Origin: Terriglobia bacterium
GTDB lineage: Bacteria; Acidobacteriota; Terriglobia; UBA7540
NCBI GenBank assembly: GCA_030041095.1
Contig: JASHON010000192.1
Coordinates: 1-35,649, forward strand
Length of the DNA: 35,649 nucleotides
Direction of reading: 5' to 3'
Position 1 is the first letter of the stretch. Every line of letters starts with the position of its first letter. A program made the translations under genes and the position numbers. Shown here in pieces: positions 26,055 to 32,989 of this stretch. The notes below the pieces were generated by a model, which saw only the letters and a list, made by a program, of their open reading frames with translations, was not told the origin of the DNA and made no database searches.

Positions 26055-27362
26055 TCAATCTACCTCCACGCTGGCCTGCAGGCATCCGTCGGACTTCATG
26101 GATTCGATAATGGCGATGATATCCCGAGCCGTCGATCCGATTCCTTGCAGGCCGTTCACCAGATCCTGCACGGTTGCTCCTTGATTGAGCTGAATCTGTC
26201 GCGCGTTGGATTCCTGCGTTCGCACGGTGGTTTGCGGGACGACCACCGTATTGCCGCCGCTCGAGAAAGGAGCAGGCTGCGAAACCTGGTACTGGGTGGC
26301 TATCTGGATCGCCAGATTTCCGTGGAAAATCGTGCAAGCGCCCAGGCTTACGCTTCCGCCCAACACCACCGTCCCTGTGCGCTCGTTGAGCACCACCTTT
26401 GCCGCCTCATGCACCACTACTGGAATCGCATCCAGACGCGCCAGCAGGTTCGGGATGGCTCCCGGCGCACCGCCGGGAAGCCGGACTTCGATGCGGCGGC
26501 TGTCGAGCGCGACGGCGATATTGACGCCGAACGTCCGATCGATGGCGTGCGCCACATTCTCTGCGGTCTGAAAGTCCGCGTCATGGAGGAGCAGGGAAAG
26601 GTTCCTGAGCTGCGTTAAGTTAACGGACGCCTCGCGCTCAATTAAGGCGCCTCCAGGGATTCGACCAGCGGTTGGCTGATTGACTGTAACGACGTTTCCG
26701 TTTGCACCAGCCATGTAACCTCCCAGCACCAGTTGCCCCTGGGCGACGGCGTAAACTTTGCCGTCGGGCCCGTAAAGCGGCGTCATCAGCAGCTCCCCGC
26801 CCTGCAGGCTGCGGGCATCACCTGCCGAGGAGACGTTGACGTCAATGTGGCCGCCTGGATCGGCAAAGGGTGGCAGTGTCGCTGTCACGAAGGCTGCAGC
26901 CACGTTCCGAGTGATCACCTGCGACGCCGGAGTCTGGACGCCCATTTTGTCCAAAATCCCGATCAGGGTCTGGATGGGAAAAACGTCCTGCTGCCCGTCG
27001 CCCGTGCCGTTGAGCCCCACGACCAGGCCGTAGCCCATAATGTAGTTGTCGCGTACCCCTTCAACGCTGCTGATATCGCCAATGGTCTGCATTCCCGGCT
27101 TCTGATAAGAGACCGACTGCTCAGGAACGGAACCGGCCGGGTCCGCCGCGCCGGTTTGGCCCGACGCGGCGAGTGCAGACGTCAGGACGAAGAAGAGGAG
27201 ACAGGAGACGAGAGGCAAGAGACCAGATGAAGCGGCCGGACGAGGCGCGCAAAAAGCTGGGAGGGTGGCCTTTACGCGCCTCACCGATGCGGAACCACTT
27301 CCGCTTGTCAATACAGTCTGGTCTCTCGTCTCCCGTCTCTCTCGATCCAATCGTCTGCACAT
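26055..27362 (-). CDS. flgI: Flagellar P-ring protein FlgI
   Basis: The mature part is a full FlgI: IGDISSVEGVRDNYIMGYGL, then VVGLNGTGDGQQ, GGHIDVNVSSAGDARSL, GGELLMTPLYGPDG, and the C-terminal ARDIIAIIESMK. The P-ring is the bushing in the peptidoglycan. The ATG at 27362, 6 bp after the flgH stop, gives 435 residues, with the hydrophobic secretion core (LLPLVSCLLFFVL) only at about residues 49-61. That gives an unusually long n-region. Both the n-region and the core are encoded by a purine/pyrimidine inverted repeat (27198-27227 and 27317-27339), so the real start may be a non-ATG codon downstream. Confidence 0.9.
   Translation of the reverse strand: MCRRLDRERRETRDQTVLTSGSGSASVRRVKATLPAFCAPRPAASSGLLPLVSCLLFFVLTSALAASGQTGAADPAGSVPEQSVSYQKPGMQTIGDISSVEGVRDNYIMGYGLVVGLNGTGDGQQDVFPIQTLIGILDKMGVQTPASQVITRNVAAAFVTATLPPFADPGGHIDVNVSSAGDARSLQGGELLMTPLYGPDGKVYAVAQGQLVLGGYMAGANGNVVTVNQPTAGRIPGGALIEREASVNLTQLRNLSLLLHDADFQTAENVAHAIDRTFGVNIAVALDSRRIEVRLPGGAPGAIPNLLARLDAIPVVVHEAAKVVLNERTGTVVLGGSVSLGACTIFHGNLAIQIATQYQVSQPAPFSSGGNTVVVPQTTVRTQESNARQIQLNQGATVQDLVNGLQGIGSTARDIIAIIESMKSDGCLQASVEVD
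27198..27339. repeat. Imperfect inverted repeat spanning the flgI signal-peptide region
   Basis: On the plus strand, GAGACAGGAGACGAGAGGCA and a following AGAGACCAGA (27198-27227) are the near reverse complement of TCTGGTCTCTCGTCTCCCGT and CTC (27317-27339). Apart from a 3-4 base insertion they differ at very few positions. They could form a long hairpin in the flgI mRNA enclosing about 90 bases. Such GAGA-rich tracts look non-coding but here lie in the reading frame. Confidence 0.6.
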
Positions 27363-27368
27363 GGTCTG

Positions 27369-28169
27369 CTAGAACCCCACAATCTTGAGAATCAGCCTGA
27401 TGATCTTGTTCGGAGGCGCTGTTTCATCTGTGATGATTCCTTTTCCGATCACCTGAACGCTCAAGTCCGCCAGGGCTGTTGATGGAATCACGTCACCGGG
27501 CTCGATGTCTGTGGGCCGGCAAATGCCGCGCACCACCACTTGTTGCTGCTCATTATCCACTGCCACGGAGCGCGTGGCCTGCACCACAAGATAGCGGTTG
27601 GGCAGGACGTCGACGACCGTAGCGGCGAGATCGGTGCTGAACTGATACGAGCTTGAAGTTTGGGCCTGGCCGTTCAGTGCACGGTTCGAGGTGGGAGAGA
27701 AAAGATTCGCTATCCCTGCGGATGAGCCGATTTCGCCCATCAGAGCGGTGATGCCCGAGCTGGCGCTGAACGAACGCGAAGTTTTCACGTTGCCGGTGGC
27801 GGCGGACGAGGTCTGCTCGATGACGTCGATCGTAAGGATGTCACCCACGCGATAGGCCTTATCATCTTTCGCCAGGTCAGCGAGAGGGCCGTTGGGATTC
27901 CACAAGCTTCCCGTGGTGTGCGCCGCGTTTGCTACCCCCTCCTGAGCCTGGCGCTCGTAGTCAAGAAGGCTCTGCTGGAAGCTCACCTGCTTTTGTTTTT
28001 TCTTCTTTCGAGCATAGCTCGCGCCGGGGCTGACGAGCAGGGCGACCATCGCGACCAAGAGAAGAGATAATCTTGGATTCCGGGATCGGCGCCTCGCCCG
28101 GCACGTCCCTTTGCCGGGATGAGGGAGTCCTTCTAACCGGCTGGTTCTCTCAACAAGCTGCCGCAGCAT
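27369..28169 (-). CDS. flgH: Flagellar L-ring protein FlgH
   Basis: The product has 266 residues. The conserved FlgH body includes YRVGDILTIDVIEQTSSAAT, the SSYQF / LPNRYLVVQ segments and the end GKGIITDETAPPNKIIRLIL. The L-ring sits in the outer membrane. The secretion signal (LSLLLVAMVALLVSPGASYA, around residues 34-53) is followed by a KKKKQKQ cluster and has no lipobox cysteine, unlike enterobacterial FlgH, which is a lipoprotein. The ATG at 28169 directly follows the flgA stop. An N-terminal extension of about 30 residues precedes the signal. Confidence 0.9.
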   Translation of the reverse strand: MLRQLVERTSRLEGLPHPGKGTCRARRRSRNPRLSLLLVAMVALLVSPGASYARKKKKQKQVSFQQSLLDYERQAQEGVANAAHTTGSLWNPNGPLADLAKDDKAYRVGDILTIDVIEQTSSAATGNVKTSRSFSASSGITALMGEIGSSAGIANLFSPTSNRALNGQAQTSSSYQFSTDLAATVVDVLPNRYLVVQATRSVAVDNEQQQVVVRGICRPTDIEPGDVIPSTALADLSVQVIGKGIITDETAPPNKIIRLILKIVGF

Positions 28170-29141
28170 CTAAAAGCCTCCGTTCCTGCGGACCAATAGA
28201 TCACGCCCGGCCACCTGGGCTTCCACCACCTGGCGAGATTCAATGTTCCGAACCCGGATTTCCTGGCCCATCACGCCCTGCTCAAGCGGCGTCACCATGG
28301 TCTTGATGTTGAATCCTCCGCCGCGGACGATGAGTGTGGCCAGCGTATCCGGTTCCACAAGGACTGCCTGGCCGAACTCATTCCGCTGAACCGGCTGACC
28401 TCGACGCACTAAAGTTCGCGGCTCCATGCCCTCGAAGTCGGCTGCGGCTGCGGGCTGCCCGGAGGCGCTGCGTGACGCGGGAGTCAGCGCTACCGTAAAA
28501 TCCGCCGCTGAAACCACTTGGCCGGGCGCCAGCGTGTGGCTTGCAATGAGCGTGGGAACTTCCACGCTGCTCTGCAACGTAACGTCAAAAGGCAAGATCC
28601 CCGGTTCTTTTGAAGTCCACAACCGAAATTGCGTCTCGCCCCGCGATGGATCGCACTCGATTCGTATCACACGCAAACCGGGATCCTTCTGCGTCACGTA
28701 GACCGGGGCAGAGAAGTGAACCTTTGCGAGCGCCGAACCGCTCATCTCGCGCGCGCCTTCGTTTCGCAGGGCCGCCTGTATGGCTTGGATGACTTCATTC
28801 CTGGTGAGGAGGCGGTAAGAGCGCTGGATGACGATTTCGTCAGGAATAACGAACCGCGCGAGCAAGCGCGGATGCGCGGCCATCAGAAACCGCAGTTGCT
28901 GGCGGTAGAGAATCCTCAAGACCGGCGGCTGCGGAGCCACTCCGAGCTTGATGCCCCGCGTGGCTTCCCGCAGCGATTCGGGCGCGGTGGCAGGGAGCAG
29001 GTCCGCAAGCGTGAGCTGGGTGGCGCTGAGGGTCACATGGCTGCGAAGAGTGATTCTGTAAGCCGCCGGCCCGTTTACCGCCGCCTGCCCGCTGCCCCCG
29101 AGTGCCAGCATGATTGCAATGAAAAGTGCCGTGTGCCGCAT
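28170..29141 (-). CDS. flgA: P-ring assembly chaperone FlgA
   Basis: The product has 323 residues and an N-terminal signal peptide (MRHTALFIAIMLALGGSGQA). The C-terminal SAF/FlgA domain includes VPTLIASHTLAPGQVVSAAD, RTLVRRGQPVQRNEF and the final MGQEIRVRNIESRQVVEAQV, a typical FlgA ending. FlgA works in the periplasm to assemble FlgI into the P-ring. The long N-terminal half (residues 30-190) is characteristic of the longer form found outside enterobacteria (E. coli FlgA about 219). It starts 4 bp after the flgG stop. Confidence 0.88.
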   Translation of the reverse strand: MRHTALFIAIMLALGGSGQAAVNGPAAYRITLRSHVTLSATQLTLADLLPATAPESLREATRGIKLGVAPQPPVLRILYRQQLRFLMAAHPRLLARFVIPDEIVIQRSYRLLTRNEVIQAIQAALRNEGAREMSGSALAKVHFSAPVYVTQKDPGLRVIRIECDPSRGETQFRLWTSKEPGILPFDVTLQSSVEVPTLIASHTLAPGQVVSAADFTVALTPASRSASGQPAAAADFEGMEPRTLVRRGQPVQRNEFGQAVLVEPDTLATLIVRGGGFNIKTMVTPLEQGVMGQEIRVRNIESRQVVEAQVAGRDLLVRRNGGF

Positions 29142-29145
29142 AGTC

Positions 29146-29934
29146 TTACGAGAGGTTATTCAAGTCCTGCAGCATCTGGCTGCCTGCCTGCAACACCTTG
29201 GAATTTGCTTCATAGGAGCGCTGCGCCATAATCATGGCCACGAATTGGTCCACGACGCTGACGTTCGATTGCTCGAGGTAGCCCTGTTGCAGGCTTCCAA
29301 AGCCTTCCGCGCTCGCCGGTTGGCCGACGAGCGGGTCTCCAGAAGCCGTGGTTGGCACGTAAAGATTGCCGCCGACATTCTCGAGTCCACCGTCGTTGGG
29401 AAACATGGCGAGCTGAATGGTGCCCACCAACGCAGCCTGCGATTGGTTCGGCTCCTGAACGCTGACCGTGCCGTCCTCGCCGATGCTGATGCTGGTGGCG
29501 TTGGTTGGGATGGTGATGGCGGGCTGGAGCGGATTACCGTCCGAAGTCACGATCTGCCGCTGCTGATTCAGGTGAAACTCACCATCGCGCGTGTATGCAA
29601 TCTCACCCTCCGGCGTCAGGACCTGGAAATATCCTTCGCCTTGAATCGCCAGGTCCAACGAATTTCCGGTGCTCGTGAGGTTGCCCTCCGTTTCAATCAC
29701 TTCCGAGCTGGCCGGCCGAGTGCCCAAACCGAGCTGCAGGCCCGCCGGTATGGTCGTTTGCTGCGTCATCGCCGAGCCGGGCGTCACCACGTTCTGGTAC
29801 ATGAGGTCTTCGAATTGAAGCTGCCGGCTGCGGAAACCAACCGTGTTGGCATTCGCCAGGTTGTTGGCGATGTTGTCAAGGTTCAGGTCCTGGGCATCCA
29901 TTCCGCTTGCGGCGGTGTATAGCGCTGTGAACAT
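29146..29934 (-). CDS. flgG: Flagellar distal rod protein FlgG
   Basis: The product has 262 residues, the standard length. The N-terminal rod motif is LDNIANNLANANTVGFRSRQ (residues 19-38). The central GEGYFQVLTPEGEIAYTRDG is conserved in FlgG. The C-terminus VSVVDQFVAMIMAQRSYEAN folds back as the second D0 helix. FlgG builds the distal rod that passes through the P- and L-rings. AAGGAG lies shortly upstream of ATG 29934. The gene starts 9 bp after the flgF stop. Confidence 0.96.
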   Translation of the reverse strand: MFTALYTAASGMDAQDLNLDNIANNLANANTVGFRSRQLQFEDLMYQNVVTPGSAMTQQTTIPAGLQLGLGTRPASSEVIETEGNLTSTGNSLDLAIQGEGYFQVLTPEGEIAYTRDGEFHLNQQRQIVTSDGNPLQPAITIPTNATSISIGEDGTVSVQEPNQSQAALVGTIQLAMFPNDGGLENVGGNLYVPTTASGDPLVGQPASAEGFGSLQQGYLEQSNVSVVDQFVAMIMAQRSYEANSKVLQAGSQMLQDLNNLS

Positions 29935-29943
29935 TCTGTCTCC

Positions 29944-30708
29944 TTATTGGACCGTCGGGATCTCATTGATCGCCGTTTGGTCGAAGTCTTTGTCAAACGT
30001 CGAGATTGCGTTTTGCAGCATTTGCGCTTGCCGCTGTACCATGATCAGGCTCACCATTTCACTCATCGGATTCACGTTCGAAGCTTCCAGCGCGCCCTGT
30101 TTGATTTGCGGATCCGCAGCCGGCTGCGCTGCCGCTGCCGGCGCCGCATACATGCTGTTTCCGTCCAGCGAGAGCGCCGTGCCGTGCGGAAAATCCACCA
30201 GCTTCAACTGGCCTGCCACTGCTCCGTTTACCGAAACCAAACCGTTGGGGCTGATGGTGATGGTTCCTTGGGGAAGCATCATCGGTCCCTCGCCCGGTTT
30301 CCCGTTCTTCTTGGGAACAATGCCCATCACTGGATCGTTGTTGGAGGTAACCAAGGTCCCTTTGGCGTTGAGATGAAAGCTGCCGTCACGCGTGTACTGG
30401 TCGCCCGCGGCTGTCTTCACCACAAAGAAGCCGGAGCCCTGCAGCGCAAGATCCAGCGGATTACCTGTCGATTGAATCGTACCGGGATCGAGATTTGTCG
30501 ATGCTCCGCCCAGCACTCCGTAGTCGTTAATTGCCAGGTTAAGCGGGTCGAGATTTTGAGAGCCCAGGGTGGTGCTGTAGGTGCGGTAAAAGTCCTCTTG
30601 AGCCTTGTATCCGGCAGTTCCCGTGTTGGCAAGGTTGTTTGCCGTCACGTCCAGGGCTTCAAACTCTGCCACAAGACCGGTAAGAGCAGCGTAGAACCCG
30701 CTCTGCAT
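29944..30708 (-). CDS. flgF: Flagellar proximal rod protein FlgF
   Basis: The product has 254 residues, with MQSGFYAALTGLVAEFEALD and the ANNLANTGTAGYKAQ rod motif at the N-terminus, GSGFFVVKTAAGDQYTRDG in the middle and VNPMSEMVSLIMVQRQAQML at the C-terminus. It is shorter and more divergent than FlgG, so it is assigned as FlgF. It is the first gene of the minus-strand flagellar operon and has a GGGAGG ribosome site. The upstream 280 bp show no recognisable sigma-28 or sigma-54 element. Confidence 0.92.
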   Translation of the reverse strand: MQSGFYAALTGLVAEFEALDVTANNLANTGTAGYKAQEDFYRTYSTTLGSQNLDPLNLAINDYGVLGGASTNLDPGTIQSTGNPLDLALQGSGFFVVKTAAGDQYTRDGSFHLNAKGTLVTSNNDPVMGIVPKKNGKPGEGPMMLPQGTITISPNGLVSVNGAVAGQLKLVDFPHGTALSLDGNSMYAAPAAAAQPAADPQIKQGALEASNVNPMSEMVSLIMVQRQAQMLQNAISTFDKDFDQTAINEIPTVQ

Positions 30709-30993
30709 GACTCAATTCCTCCCACCGAAGTGATGGCAGGTGGATTTCCAAAGTGCCGGGTTGAAAAGATTGCATTAAAATCAATGAGTTGTAAGAAGCT
30801 TGCCCGAGGGCTTGGGGCCCTGATGGGCGGATTTTGCCGGGCAAGACTGGGCAAAAGTTTGTTGCCGGTCGTTCTTTGTCCTTGGCCAGTGGTTAACTAT
30901 CGAGCTTACTTTCAATAACTTGCTGGGATAGGCGGCAACGAACATCGATAAGTTGTGTGCAGTCAACAAGTTACTGGGTTTGTTGGTAATGCC
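30709..30993. other. Non-coding region between flgF and the IS1595 unit
   Basis: This gap must hold the flagellar operon promoter (reading left) but I see no good GG-N10-GC or TAAA/GCCGATAA element. Near 30910 lies a degenerate copy of the dispersed repeat, TCAATAACTTGCTGGGAT, followed at about 30963 by a better copy. There is no credible gene. Confidence 0.5.
30963..30987 (+). repeat. Dispersed ACTTACTGGGTTTGTTGGT repeat, left-border copy
   Basis: AGTTACTGGGTTTGTTGGT with a preceding TCAACA differs by one base from the copy at 34701-34725 and lies in the same orientation. The two copies lie just outside the inverted terminal repeats of the IS1595 unit. The repeat is itself partly self-complementary (CAACAA near one end, TTGTTG near the other). 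Confidence 0.7.
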
Positions 30994-31016
30994 ACAAAAA
31001 TTTGGCATAAATATAC

Positions 31017-31045
31017 TTGACAGACCACTGCTTCTAGGCCATACT
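31017..31045 (+). promoter_or_regulatory. Transposase promoter inside the left terminal repeat
   Basis: A perfect TTGACA (31017-31022) is separated by 17 bases from CATACT (31040-31045, 4/6 to TATAAT). Transcription would begin at about 31052, on the ATG at 31051, so the mRNA would be leaderless. No ribosome site precedes this ATG. The -35 box lies in the inverted repeat, so transposase binding could repress the gene. Confidence 0.6.
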
Positions 31046-31050
31046 TAGTC

Positions 31051-32031
31051 ATGGCCAGCGCACCCAAGACCTTACAGCAAGCGATTCAGTTCTTTAGCAA
31101 TTATGAAAACTGCAAAGAGTTCATGGTCGCGTTGCGCTGGCCGGACGGCAAAGTAAAGTGCCCGCAGTGCGGCTCCGATCACGTCGCGTACCTGGAAAAG
31201 GCCCACGTGTGGAAGTGCTACGCGAAGCACTCCCAAGCCAAGTTTTCACTGAAGACTGGAACTCTGTTTGAAGACTCCCCACTCGGTCTGGACAAGTGGC
31301 TCCCTGTGATGTGGATGGTAGTCAACTGCAAAAACGGCGTATCTTCCTGGGAAATCCACCGCGCGATGGGCGTCACCCAGAAGACGGCGTGGTTTATGCT
31401 TCAGCGTTGCCGCCTCGCCATGCAGGATGATCTCACCGGCGGAACACTCGGCGGCGAAGTGGAAGTCGATGAGACCTTCATCGGCGGCAAAGTGCGCAAC
31501 ATGCACAAGGACCGAAAAGCGCGAGTAACTGCGGAACATCGCAACACTGGCAACAAAACCGTTGTGCTCGGAATCCTCGAACGAGCCAGCGAGAATAAGC
31601 CCAAGCGGGTTCGCGCGAGTGTTCTCGCGGATCGCAAGAAGGCCAGCATTCAGCCTGAAATTGCCGCTCACGTTGAGAAAGGCGCTTCGATCCACTCAGA
31701 TGAGCATGGCGAGAATTGGCGCATGGATGATTACGAGCACAACATCATCAACCATCTCGAAGGCTACGTCGAAGGTAATGTCCATACCAACGGAATCGAG
31801 AACTTCTGGAGCCTGCTAAAGCGCACCGTGGGCGGCACGTATGTGAGCGTGGAACCGTTTCACCTGTTTCGCTACGTCGATGAGCAAGCTTTCCGGTTCA
31901 ATTACCGGAAGGATCTGAATGACTCTGACCGCTTTGTGATCGCGATGAAGCAGATTGTCGGCCGACGTCTGACTTACGCCGAACTCACCGGTAAGACGGA
32001 AGAGAGTGCGAGGCAAGAGAGCATCAATTAG
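31051..32031 (+). CDS. IS1595-family (ISXO2-like) transposase
   Basis: The 326-residue protein has an N-terminal zinc-ribbon remnant (C37-x2-C40, then C56-x3-H60) for end binding, followed by KTGTLFEDSPLGLDKWLPVM and the helix-turn-helix-like WEIHRAMGVTQKTAWFMLQR. The ISXO2 nuclease domain follows, with D140 in EVDETFIGG, D217 in SIHSDEHGENW, and N247/E250 in HTNGIENFWSLLKR (third catalytic position). The C-terminal QAFRFNYRK is typical. The gene is uninterrupted and looks active. It converges on the dCTP-deaminase-like gene with a 37-bp gap. Confidence 0.93.
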   Translation: MASAPKTLQQAIQFFSNYENCKEFMVALRWPDGKVKCPQCGSDHVAYLEKAHVWKCYAKHSQAKFSLKTGTLFEDSPLGLDKWLPVMWMVVNCKNGVSSWEIHRAMGVTQKTAWFMLQRCRLAMQDDLTGGTLGGEVEVDETFIGGKVRNMHKDRKARVTAEHRNTGNKTVVLGILERASENKPKRVRASVLADRKKASIQPEIAAHVEKGASIHSDEHGENWRMDDYEHNIINHLEGYVEGNVHTNGIENFWSLLKRTVGGTYVSVEPFHLFRYVDEQAFRFNYRKDLNDSDRFVIAMKQIVGRRLTYAELTGKTEESARQESIN

Positions 32032-32068
32032 CAAACCAGGACGGCTGAAGCGCGGAAGGCGAGTAAAG

Positions 32069-32725
32069 CTAACGCCTCAGAGCAACAAGCAGAAATATAA
32101 GAATCAGTCCTAGCGCTACGATCATCGGAACAGAATATGAGAGATTCCGCACGCTCTTACGCAACTCTCCGACATCAGTTGCAAGAGCCGTGAGGGTTTT
32201 CATTACCTGTCCGAGAGTGAGACCCTCAGTCTCGACCAACTCTTGAATATCTTTGGCGGTTATTCCGTCGCCTTTTCTATCGCCGGAATACGGTTTACTG
32301 ACCGGCTCGCTGAGACGAAAGAATTGAATCGTAAGGAAGGGCTCTTGGTAGCTCAACGCTATAGAGCGGGGAGCTAAATTAACGACACGCACAACGAGAA
32401 TCCCCGGCCAGCCGGGATCAATCTGTGGACCAGACAGAAGCAGAAGCCCCTTTTGGGCGTACTGCGACCGCAATCCGATCTGGCCCGCAATTTTTGAGCT
32501 GAGCGTCACGCGTTCCCGTGTCTCGATGACGGCGAACTCACCGGGTTCGATGATGAGGACGCCCTTCTCGTTCAGAATTGTAATGTCCTTCGATGTACTG
32601 GAGAAGGCGCGTTGTCCAACGGTCAGGTCACAGCTTGCGGGCTCAACTTTTAGAAAATCAGGCGGATCAAGGACAATGTCGCGCGTTTTAAGCGCTACTC
32701 TTATCTGATCATCTGTCATTAACAT
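32069..32725 (-). CDS. Membrane-anchored dCTP-deaminase-fold protein lacking catalytic residues
   Basis: The 218-residue product aligns with Dcd over residues 1-150: MTDDQIRVAL, VEPASCDLTVG, GLRSQYAQKGL and QIDPGWPGILVVRVVN. Compared with E. coli Dcd from memory, R110-S111 are kept (R86-S87), but R115 is Q91 and the catalytic E138 is R113. Deaminase activity is therefore unlikely. Residues 150-190 form a charged helical region and 197-216 (MIVALGLILIFLLVAL) a C-terminal transmembrane helix, not part of normal Dcd. A trimeric scaffold or nucleotide sensor tethered to the membrane is plausible (inference). ATG 32725 lacks a good ribosome site. A TATAAC box (reverse of 32748-32753) and an AGGGA/TCCCT palindrome (32730-32742) lie just upstream. 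Confidence 0.75.
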   Translation of the reverse strand: MLMTDDQIRVALKTRDIVLDPPDFLKVEPASCDLTVGQRAFSSTSKDITILNEKGVLIIEPGEFAVIETRERVTLSSKIAGQIGLRSQYAQKGLLLLSGPQIDPGWPGILVVRVVNLAPRSIALSYQEPFLTIQFFRLSEPVSKPYSGDRKGDGITAKDIQELVETEGLTLGQVMKTLTALATDVGELRKSVRNLSYSVPMIVALGLILIFLLVALRR

Positions 32726-32787
32726 GGGAAGGGAATATCCCTCTCATGTTATACCGTTTCGCTATTTCGCGTTGGATAGCGCGGCTA

Positions 32788-32982
32788 TCACTTCGCGGCT
32801 TGTTTTGACTTCGATTTCGGTCCGCGCTTATTGGGGTTCTTCGCGGCCTGTTTTCGATGCTCTTCGAGACGCGCCTGAATCACCGCATGCGGAATCGAGA
32901 TCGCGGCCTTCACTGCGCTTCTGAAGCGCTCAAATGCTTCCGGGCCTTCATGCATTTCCGCGCTCGGCTTCATCGGATCCAT
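32788..32982 (-). CDS. Small basic protein paired with the HEPN gene
   Basis: The 64-residue product is MDPMKPSAEMHEGPEAFERF with a continuing SAVKAAISIPHAVI helix and a Lys/Arg-rich tail (KNPNKRGPKSKSK). The pattern EGPEAFERF...(I/V)PH...E.RKQAA...RGPK is one I recall from many short acidobacterial ORFs of unknown function. It starts 7 bp after the stop of the HEPN-motif gene, in the geometry of a toxin-antitoxin pair. An antitoxin or nucleic-acid-binding role is only an inference. A 62-bp gap with a possible promoter follows before the Dcd-like gene. Confidence 0.65.
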   Translation of the reverse strand: MDPMKPSAEMHEGPEAFERFRSAVKAAISIPHAVIQARLEEHRKQAAKNPNKRGPKSKSKQAAK

Positions 32983-32989
32983 CGTAACA

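Noticed and set aside
30709-30780. A sigma-54 or sigma-28 promoter ahead of flgF
   Set aside because: GGCACTTTGGAAATC on the reverse strand only vaguely resembles a -24/-12 element and lacks GC at the right distance. No TAAA...GCCGATAA was found.
32069-32725. Simple annotation as an active dCTP deaminase (dcd)
   Set aside because: The catalytic glutamate and one key arginine are replaced, and a membrane helix is appended, so activity should not be assumed.
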